Positions 7,279 through 11,774 of a stretch of 11,774 nucleotides of DNA are shown here, in pieces. Positions within the stretch are counted from its first letter, which is position 1, and each line of letters starts with the position of its first letter. The stretch is taken from NCBI GenBank assembly GCA_021817875.1, contig JAKAFQ010000078.1, positions 1 through 11,774 on the forward strand, given 5' to 3'. The notes beneath the pieces were generated by a model. The model saw only the letters and a list, made by a program, of their open reading frames with translations. It was not told the DNA's origin and searched no databases. The stretch is from Pseudomonadota bacterium. GTDB lineage: Bacteria; Pseudomonadota; Gammaproteobacteria; Steroidobacterales; Steroidobacteraceae. A program made the translations under genes and the position numbers.

Positions 7279-8505
7279 ATGACTGCTCTAGAATGCAGCC
7301 TCGTCCACTTGCCATCCCGACCGGCCACAGCCGTCCCATCCGTGCTCGAGACCCCACCGCTCGCCCTCTACGTGCACTTTCCGTGGTGCGTACGCAAATG
7401 TCCTTATTGCGATTTCAACTCGTACGCGGCGCGGGAGGGATTCCCCGAGGAGTCCTACATTGCGGCGCTCGGCGCGGATCTGGCCGCGCAGGCGCCGGCG
7501 GTGGCGGCGCGCGAGGTGAGCAGCATCTTCCTCGGCGGTGGTACGCCCAGCTTGTTCTCGCCCCGAGCCGTGGGACGGGTGCTGGAAGACGCCGGTCGGC
7601 ATCTGCGGCTCGCCGCTGATCTCGAAGTGACCCTGGAAGCCAATCCCGGCACGATCGAGCGCGGGCGCTTCGCCGAGTACCGGGCAGTCGGCGTCAACCG
7701 CGTGTCCCTGGGCGCGCAGACCTTCGATGCCGCTCGCCTGGCCGCCCTCGGGCGCATCCACTCCCCGCTCGAAACCCGCCGCGCGGCCGAAGAGCTGCAC
7801 GCCGCCGGCATCGGCAATTTCAATCTGGACCTGATGTACGGCCTGCCGGGACAGGACGCCGATGATGCGGAGCGGGACGTCGAGGAGGCGCTGTTGCTGG
7901 AACCGGCGCACCTGTCGCATTACCAGCTCACGATCGAGACCGGTACCGTCTTCGCAGGCCGCCCGCCACCGTTGCCGGATGAGGAGGCGGTGGAGGGGAT
8001 GCTGGGGGCGTGCGCTGAGCGGCTCTGCCGCGCCGGCTTGCGCCGCTACGAGATTTCCGGGTATGCGACGCCCGGCCGACGCTGCCGACACAACCTCAAT
8101 TACTGGCTGTTCGGAGATTACCTGGGCATTGGTGCCGGGGCGCACGGCAAGCTCACGCAGGCTGCCGCTGGGCAGGTGTGGCGTACCACACAGCCTCGCG
8201 AACCCCGACGGTACATGGCGGGGGCCCCCTCGGGAGCCGGTCACCGTCGGCTCGTTCCCGCCCAGGATCTGCCGTTCGAGTTCATGCTGAATGCGCTGAG
8301 GCTGGCCGATGGCTTCGAGGCGGCATTGTTCTGCAGCCGGACCGGCCTTGCCTGGGAAACCGTGCGTCCGACCGTCGAGCAGCTGATCGGCCGGGGCTTG
8401 ATGGTCCGCGAGGGCCACTGCTATCGGCCCAGCCCTCTCGGGTTTTGCTTCCTGAACGACCTGCTGACGGTCTTTCTCCCGGAAACGTCGAAAACCATCG
8501 ACTAA
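7279..8505 (+). CDS. hemW: Radical SAM heme chaperone HemW
   Basis: HemW (formerly a HemN-like protein, YggW) is a radical SAM protein that binds heme and an iron-sulfur cluster and delivers heme to membrane cytochromes; it is not a coproporphyrinogen oxidase. The 408-residue product has the cluster motif CVRKCPYC (Cys37, Cys41, Cys44) in YVHFPWCVRKCPYCDFNSY. It continues with FLGGGTPSLF (SAM-binding GGE-like loop), LEANPGT, GVNRVSLGAQTF and NFNLDLMYGLPGQ, then HLSHYQLTIE, RYEISGYA with HNLNYW, and GIGAGAHG. The C-terminal HemW domain (FMLNALRL, GL-rich) is complete. The CPYCDF form, without a fourth nearby Cys, favours HemW over HemN. Many relatives keep hemW beside rdgB; here it is divergent from gltA. 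Confidence 0.95.
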   Translation: MTALECSLVHLPSRPATAVPSVLETPPLALYVHFPWCVRKCPYCDFNSYAAREGFPEESYIAALGADLAAQAPAVAAREVSSIFLGGGTPSLFSPRAVGRVLEDAGRHLRLAADLEVTLEANPGTIERGRFAEYRAVGVNRVSLGAQTFDAARLAALGRIHSPLETRRAAEELHAAGIGNFNLDLMYGLPGQDADDAERDVEEALLLEPAHLSHYQLTIETGTVFAGRPPPLPDEEAVEGMLGACAERLCRAGLRRYEISGYATPGRRCRHNLNYWLFGDYLGIGAGAHGKLTQAAAGQVWRTTQPREPRRYMAGAPSGAGHRRLVPAQDLPFEFMLNALRLADGFEAALFCSRTGLAWETVRPTVEQLIGRGLMVREGHCYRPSPLGFCFLNDLLTVFLPETSKTID

Positions 8506-8536
8506 TTCAGTTTGTCAACGTTTCCAGGCACCCGGT

Positions 8537-8554
8537 GGCCTGTTTCATCAGGCC
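8537..8554 (+). terminator. Weak candidate terminator after hemW
   Basis: GGCCTG and CAGGCC form a six-bp stem with loop TTTCAT, 31 bases past the hemW stop. It is followed by TTATGCACAG and, a little later, TTTTT. The T-tract is displaced, so intrinsic termination is uncertain. Confidence 0.35.
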
Positions 8555-8563
8555 TTATGCACA
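8555..8563 (+). promoter_or_regulatory. DnaA-box-like site TTATGCACA
   Basis: TTATGCACA fits the relaxed consensus TTWTNCACA. It stands alone, about 170 bases left of the main cluster. Confidence 0.45.
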
Positions 8564-8732
8564 GTGATTTTTAGGTCTTCATGAAATGAGAGAATTAGCT
8601 CTCAATCTGCCCAAGTTGCTCAATGAGGTGCGCGCAAGTCCTTGACGATAAAGGCAGTAATGGCCTGGTCATTTTTTCGTCATTGCAATAAAACTGCAAT
8701 CTGACTGCATGATCGCGTATGCGGGGTCCTAA

Positions 8733-8767
8733 TCTTCCACAGAGTTATCCACAGCTTTTGTGGATAA
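8733..8767. promoter_or_regulatory. DnaA-box cluster with two perfect boxes in inverted orientation
   Basis: TTATCCACA (8745-8753, plus) and TGTGGATAA (8759-8767, the same box on the minus strand) are both exact matches to the canonical high-affinity DnaA box, separated by five bases. A weaker box, TCTTCCACA (8733-8741, two mismatches), lies three bases to the left in tandem. This density is well above what I would expect by chance in GC-rich DNA. It could be an origin element, a DnaA-titrating or reactivating site, or a DnaA-controlled promoter; the sequence alone does not decide. Confidence 0.65.
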
Positions 8768-8853
8768 TGCGGATCACCCGGGCAAAATACTTCGGCAACC
8801 GTTTCGAGCACTCATTGGGTGGCTTATCCGAGAGGCATGCAGAAACCCACGTC

Positions 8854-8884
8854 CGCCCGTCGGGCAGGATACTGCCCGGAGGCG
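8854..8884. repeat. Extended stem-loop upstream of the rpmE promoter
   Basis: CGGGCAG (8861-8867) and CTGCCCG (8872-8878) form a perfect seven-bp stem closed by tetraloop GATA. An outer CGCC/GGCG helix (8854-8857 with 8881-8884) extends it across a small internal loop. There is no T-tract. The role is unknown. Confidence 0.4.
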
Positions 8885-8907
8885 TCGGATCCCCGGCACG
8901 GGTCGAC

Positions 8908-8936
8908 TTGAGGGCCGCCGAAAGTACAGCTAAACT
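8908..8936 (+). promoter_or_regulatory. Candidate sigma-70 promoter for rpmE
   Basis: TTGAGG (8908-8913) and TAAACT (8931-8936), each four of six consensus bases, are spaced by exactly 17 bases. The predicted start near 8943 gives a leader of about 70 bases for rpmE. Confidence 0.45.
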
Positions 8937-9013
8937 TCGCGCCCTTTTTCATTCCAGGGCAACCCGGGCTGGACCGTTGCGCGTCGCGCCGGGATGGCCT
9001 ACCTGAGCCTCCC

Positions 9014-9232
9014 ATGAAAGCCGAAATTCATCCCGAGTACAAAGAGATCACGGTCACCTGCACCTGCGGCAACTCGTTCCAGACGAAGTCTACGCTGGGG
9101 CATGATCTGCAGGTGGAAGTGTGCTCGAACTGCCATCCCTTCTACACCGGCAAGCAGAAGATCGTCGATACCGCCGGCCGCGTCGACAAATTCCGTCGCA
9201 AGTACGGCGCAGTCGCTGCGGCTGCAAAGTAG
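9014..9232 (+). CDS. rpmE: 50S ribosomal protein L31 (zinc-binding, RpmE type)
   Basis: L31 bridges the 50S and 30S subunits near the central protuberance. The 72-residue protein [20 protein letters not shown] has the zinc ligands Cys16, Cys18, Cys37 and Cys40 (CTC and CSNC), followed by the diagnostic [20 protein letters not shown] block. It is therefore the C+ zinc form rather than the zinc-independent YkgM paralogue that replaces it under zinc starvation. Length matches the family (about 70). The tail is short and Ala-rich. No strong ribosome-binding site is visible before the ATG. The gene stands alone behind its own candidate promoter. Confidence 0.98.
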   Translation: MKAEIHPEYKEITVTCTCGNSFQTKSTLGHDLQVEVCSNCHPFYTGKQKIVDTAGRVDKFRRKYGAVAAAAK

Positions 9233-9252
9233 CCTGTAGCCCAGGCGCGGTG

Positions 9253-9292
9253 ACCGGCGGCTCACCGACTCGCCCGCCGGTGCCGGCACCGG
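9253..9292 (+). terminator. Overlapping GC hairpin and 16-bp palindrome after rpmE
   Basis: ACCGGCGG (9253-9260) pairs perfectly with CCGCCGGT (9274-9281) around a 13-base loop, 20 bases past the rpmE stop. The right arm overlaps a perfect 16-bp palindrome, CCGGTGCCGGCACCGG (9277-9292), so two mutually exclusive structures can form. There is no T-tract. It may protect or define the mRNA 3' end, but intrinsic termination is doubtful. Confidence 0.35.
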
Positions 9293-9416
9293 GATGCCGC
9301 GCACCGTCGCTGCGGCAGGCCGCCGCCTGCACGCCTTTTCTGCGCTCACCCACCGCGCTTCTCTGCGTAGCCTGATCACGGTCGATGCGCACCATATCGG
9401 GCTGCGAAGCGTTACG

Positions 9417-9956
9417 GCAGGTCAATCGTGAGCCGAGCCTGCCTGTTCGCTACGCCAGTGCCCACCAGCCAACGCTTCGGGGCGCCGACGGGATCCGCCC
9501 GCAATGAGAGACGGCGCGGGAATGGTCTGCGGCCTGCCGAAAAACGCGGGCGACGCGGCGCGTACCTGGGGATCGAGCCCGAAGCAGCAGGTGCTCGATT
9601 CCGCGCTCATGACGGTCACCGCGGGGGTCAGTCCGGGGAGGGGCACGCGCTGACCGGGAATTGCGCGGGCGGCTCATCGAGTCGGCGGTCGGAGCGCACC
9701 GGGCAAATGCCGCGGGCGCCGGCGAGTGCGAGGTCTATCATTGGCGCGAGCGAGGTCAGGAAGTCGATTTCGTCGTGAAAGCCCGGGTTCGACTCACCGC
9801 CATCGAAGGGCAGAGCGGTCGGCACCGCAGGCGCATCCCGGGACGGTGGACTTTGGGGCAGCGTTCAAGGTGACACGCACGTGGCTCGTCGGCGGCGACG
9901 GCATCGCGGTCAAAGACTTCCTGAACCGATCCGTCGCGGAATGGCTGGCGCACTGA
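9417..9956 (+). pseudogene. Decayed, internally deleted AAA+/DUF4143 ATPase gene
   Basis: This is a remnant of a gene closely related to the ATPase gene starting at 10854. Frame pieces read ALRQVNREPSLPVRYASAHQ, then PTLRGADGIRPQ ending in TGA at 9505 (the intact copy has TGG). They continue, after an internal deletion near 9517, as MVCGLPKNAGDAARTWGSSP. The deletion removes what corresponds to about 11085-11622, including Walker B and most of the ATPase core. A frameshift near 9650 leads to LRGRLIESAVGAH, then VYHWRERGQEVDFVVKARVR and LTAIEGQSGR. Another frameshift leads to the proper C-terminus TWLVGGDGIAVKDFLNRSVA ending at 9956. Walker A is not recognisable upstream. Hand comparison over 117 bases of the second block gives about 80% identity. 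The remnant shows what the DUF4143 C-terminus of the window-truncated copy should look like. Confidence 0.9.
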
Positions 9957-9971
9957 CATCAGAGAATCGAG

Positions 9972-10367
9972 ATGGCACCACGACAGGCGACATCCAAACG
10001 AGCGCCACGGCGTAGCGCTGCGGACGCCATCGGGACGTTGCGCAGCGCATTGCGCCGCTTCGCCGCGGAGCGTGACTGGGACCCGTTCCATTTCCCGAAG
10101 AACCTGGCGATTGCCCTCAGCGTCGAGGCGGCCGAGTTGCTCGAGCATTTTCAGTGGATGCCGGACCGGGAATCAGCCTCACTGCCGCCCGGCAAGCGAG
10201 CCGAGGTTCGAGAGGAGCTCGCGGACGTGCTGCTCTACCTGATCCGGCTGGCCGACAAGCTCGACATCGACCTGGTGTCCGCGGCAGTGGACAAGATGGC
10301 GATCAACGCGAAGAAGTACCCGGTGCACAAGGCGCGAGGCAACAGCAGGAAATATACGGATCTCTGA
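9972..10367 (+). CDS. MazG-like nucleotide pyrophosphohydrolase
   Basis: This is an all-alpha NTP pyrophosphatase of the small MazG/dCTP-pyrophosphatase (RS21-C6-like) type, which hydrolyses nucleoside triphosphates to monophosphate and PPi with Mg2+. The 131 residues show the family pattern: LRRFAAERDWDPFHFPKNLA, then SVEAAELLEHFQW with metal ligands Glu52 and Glu55 (ExxE), EELADVLLYL with Glu82 and Asp85 (ExxD), and a C-terminal KMAINAKKYP plus RGNSRKYTDL. The first about 18 residues are basic and non-conserved. The start ATG at 9972 has only a weak AGAGA-type ribosome-binding site. It lies 15 bases after the ATPase remnant and is followed by a stem-loop. Substrate preference is unknown; house-cleaning of noncanonical nucleotides or dNTP control are the usual roles. 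Its place between two ATPase copies may be incidental. Confidence 0.93.
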   Translation: MAPRQATSKRAPRRSAADAIGTLRSALRRFAAERDWDPFHFPKNLAIALSVEAAELLEHFQWMPDRESASLPPGKRAEVREELADVLLYLIRLADKLDIDLVSAAVDKMAINAKKYPVHKARGNSRKYTDL

Positions 10368-10853
10368 GCTGTTCTCGCCATCCGACCACCCGCTCACCGA
10401 TGCCGATGCGCTCGGGACGCTGAGCGCATGAGTTAATTGTGCCGGCGACCCACCGTCCCTCGGCTCGTATGCAGAACCGCCGCCCGACGGCCGCGCGCGC
10501 AGTTGAAATCAGGAGACTCGACGTGGTCCCCCCGACAGGCGGCGCCATCGGCCGCATGCTTGGCCGTCTCGGTGGCCGGTGGATATCACCGGCGAGAGAG
10601 AATGCGCCTCGACGCCCATGCACGCCATTCGGCGTTCGTACCTGCTCGCTGTCCGTGCGGATATCATATTGATTTTCAAAAGGAATGGCAGGCTACCAGT
10701 CAGGGAAGCTACACGCTCAGCTACAACGCATCCTCTGCATCTGGGCGGGGCAGCGGCTGACGAGCTGGGAATTGAGCTGCGAAAGCACTACGACGCCGGT
10801 CGCTTCGCAGTAGGTTGCGCAGCTCAAGACGTTGAGTAAAAATACTCAATGAA
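10368..10853. other. Gap without a convincing gene between the MazG-like gene and the ATPase
   Basis: The 486 bases hold short plus-strand frames (GTG starts at 10439 and 10579) whose translations match nothing I recognise and have no good ribosome-binding site. Two inverted repeats stand out: ATGCGCTC-N8-GAGCGCAT (10406-10429) and GCCGGTG-GATAT-CACCGGC (10575-10593). The right third becomes more A+T-rich and ends in the half-site array before the ATPase start. This may be decayed coding DNA, in keeping with the neighbouring remnant. Confidence 0.45.
10406..10429 (+). terminator. Stem-loop after the MazG-like gene
   Basis: ATGCGCTC and GAGCGCAT form a perfect eight-bp stem with loop GGGACGCT, 38 bases past the stop codon. 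It is followed by GAGTTAATTG without a T-tract, so it is a candidate 3' end or weak terminator only. Confidence 0.35.
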
Positions 10854-10858
10854 ATGAG
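10823..10858. promoter_or_regulatory. Operator-like array of CTCAA/TTGAG half-sites over the ATPase start
   Basis: Four half-sites alternate in orientation: CTCAA (10823-10827), TTGAG (10832-10836), CTCAA (10845-10849) and ATGAG (10854-10858, which includes the start codon). They read as two copies of CTCAA-N4-(T/A)TGAG exactly 22 bases apart, about two helical turns. The inner pair also forms the inverted repeat TTGAGT-AAAAAT-ACTCAA (10832-10849). The position over the translation start suggests repression, possibly autoregulation. The array is seen directly; its regulator is unknown. Confidence 0.55.
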
Positions 10859-11774
10859 TAAAAAACAAAGCGAGTTCCGACGTCCCCAGGCCACCGTGCT
10901 GGTGGAGCGGCTGGCCGAGCCGCGCCGCTTCCTGCACGTCGTCGCAGGCCCCCGCCAGGTCGGCAAGTCGACCCTGGTCCAGCAGGTCACCGATGAGCTG
11001 AGCCTGCCGGTCCGGTACGCCAGTGCCGACGAGCCGACACTCCGAGGTGCGGACTGGATCAGCCAGCAATGGGAGGCGGCGCGGCTTGAAGCATCGGACG
11101 AGGCTGGCGCCGTGCTCGTGCTCGATGAGATCCAGAAGATCCCTTCCTGGTCCGAGACGGTCAAGCGCCTCTGGGACGAAGATACGCGCAAGAAGCGACC
11201 GCTCAAAGTGGTGCTGCTCGGCTCCGCTCCGCTGCTGATGGCCCAGGGCCTGACGGAGAGCCTCGCAGGCCGGTTCGAAACCTTGAGGCTGCCGCACTGG
11301 TCGTACGCCGAGATGCGCGAAGCCTTCGGCTTTACGCTCGACGAGTACCTGTATTTTGGCGGCTATCCCGGCGCGGCGCCGCTCATCCGGGATCCCGTCC
11401 GCTGGGCCCGCTACATCGCGGACAGTCTCATCGAGACTTCCATTGCGCGCGACGTGCTGCTGCTGACCCGAGTGGACAAGCCGGCGCTGCTGCGCCGCCT
11501 GTTCGAGCTGGCGTGCCGGTATTCCGGCCAGATCCTGTCGTACACGAAAATGCTCGGGCAGCTGCAGGACGCGGGCAATACGACGACGCTCGCACACTAC
11601 CTCGATCTGCTGGCCGGCGCCGGCATGGTCTGCGGCCTGCCGAAGTACGCCGGCGATGCGACGCGCAGCCGGGGATCGAGCCCGAAGCTGCAGGTCCTGA
11701 ATACCGCGCTGATGACCGTGACTGCCGGAATCAGCCCGGAGGAGGCGCGCTCAGACCGGGAATTTCGCGGTCGG
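10854..11774 (+). CDS. AAA+ ATPase with DUF4143 domain (partial, runs off the right edge)
   Basis: This is a predicted ATPase of the COG1373 type, an N-terminal AAA domain plus C-terminal DUF4143, whose cellular role is not established. The frame is open for all 307 visible codons. It shows VVAGPRQVGKSTLV (Walker A, about residues 35-48), VLVLDEIQKIPSW (Walker B, about 86-98), LLGSAPLLM (sensor-1-like, with Pro where many members have Ser-Ala), LAGRFETLRLPHWSYAEMRE, EYLYFGGYPGA at the start of DUF4143, and SIARDVLLLTRVDKPALLRR. A helical region is followed by LDLLAGAGMVCGLPKY, which also occurs in the upstream pseudogene. Judged by that remnant, about 90-100 residues are missing beyond the edge, ending in a family-typical (E)WL-like tail. 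No clear ribosome-binding site precedes ATG 10854; the start is embedded in an operator-like half-site array. Confidence 0.9.
   Translation, partial: MSKKQSEFRRPQATVLVERLAEPRRFLHVVAGPRQVGKSTLVQQVTDELSLPVRYASADEPTLRGADWISQQWEAARLEASDEAGAVLVLDEIQKIPSWSETVKRLWDEDTRKKRPLKVVLLGSAPLLMAQGLTESLAGRFETLRLPHWSYAEMREAFGFTLDEYLYFGGYPGAAPLIRDPVRWARYIADSLIETSIARDVLLLTRVDKPALLRRLFELACRYSGQILSYTKMLGQLQDAGNTTTLAHYLDLLAGAGMVCGLPKYAGDATRSRGSSPKLQVLNTALMTVTAGISPEEARSDREFRGR

Larger units (their letters stand above)
8506..9013. other. AT-richer intergenic region with DnaA boxes and inverted repeats
   Basis: These 508 bases between hemW and rpmE hold no convincing gene; the one open plus-strand frame of 95 codons has an unstructured, unrecognised translation. 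The left and middle parts are visibly richer in A+T than the flanks. Distinct elements are listed separately: a hairpin after hemW, a DnaA-box cluster, a stem-loop and a candidate rpmE promoter. Two further inverted repeats are TGAGAG-N6-CTCTCA (8587-8604) and ATTGCA-N7-TGCAAT (8682-8700), neither of which I can assign to a regulator. Confidence 0.6.

Noticed and set aside
7288..8418. Minus-strand open frame of 376 codons opposite hemW
   Set aside because: Antisense shadow of hemW, which has intact radical SAM motifs on the plus strand.
8719..9006. 95-codon plus-strand frame in the hemW-rpmE gap
   Set aside because: It runs through DnaA boxes, a stem-loop and the rpmE promoter, has no ribosome-binding site and an unrecognisable translation.
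9780..9800. tRNA T-loop-like GGTTCGACTC
   Set aside because: It lies inside the ATPase remnant frame (KARVRLTAIE) and no acceptor, D or anticodon arms can be built around it; a similar GGTTCGACCC at about 4263 is inside PBP1a coding sequence.
10579..10839. Possible 86-codon gene with GTG start before the ATPase
   Set aside because: No ribosome-binding site, no recognisable domain, and it ends inside the half-site array; may be decayed coding DNA but cannot be supported as a gene.

Overview
The window is GC-rich bacterial chromosome. Gene content and order point to a gammaproteobacterium: a pilMNO operon divergent from a class A penicillin-binding protein gene, as in Pseudomonas and Xanthomonas relatives, plus a hexameric-type gltA, hemW and a zinc-type rpmE. 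A lineage near Xanthomonadales, Nevskiales or Steroidobacterales is plausible, but this rests on gene order and protein style, not on a tree.

Layout. Positions 1-2016 (minus strand) hold the start of a type IV pilus alignment operon: pilM, pilN and the N-terminal half of pilO, with 1- and 4-base overlaps. A roughly 590-base divergent intergenic region follows, with a candidate pilM promoter and a perfect 16-bp palindrome. From 2607 the plus strand encodes a bifunctional PBP1a, overlapped by one base by a small conserved hypothetical gene that may be nucleotidyltransferase-like. gltA (citrate synthase) runs convergently on the minus strand and is divergent from hemW (heme chaperone, radical SAM). 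A 508-base AT-richer gap after hemW carries two perfect DnaA boxes in inverted orientation, further box-like sites and several inverted repeats. It ends at rpmE (ribosomal protein L31).

The last 2.4 kb look like accessory DNA. A decayed remnant (about 9417-9956) of an AAA+/DUF4143 ATPase gene lies before a small MazG-like nucleotide pyrophosphohydrolase gene. After a 486-base gap without a convincing gene comes an apparently intact but window-truncated AAA+/DUF4143 ATPase gene (10854 to the end). The remnant aligns to this gene, with a nonsense codon, an internal deletion of about 540 bp and several frameshifts. The intact copy starts inside an unusual array of CTCAA/TTGAG half-sites that looks like an autoregulatory operator.

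Functionally, the left side is cell-envelope biology (pilus alignment complex, peptidoglycan synthesis). The centre is housekeeping metabolism (TCA cycle entry, heme delivery, translation). The right side is a small region of gene duplication and decay. No CRISPR array, rRNA, tRNA or insertion sequence was seen. The observations most worth follow-up are the half-site array at the ATPase start, the DnaA-box cluster, and the degraded and intact ATPase pair flanking the MazG-like gene.
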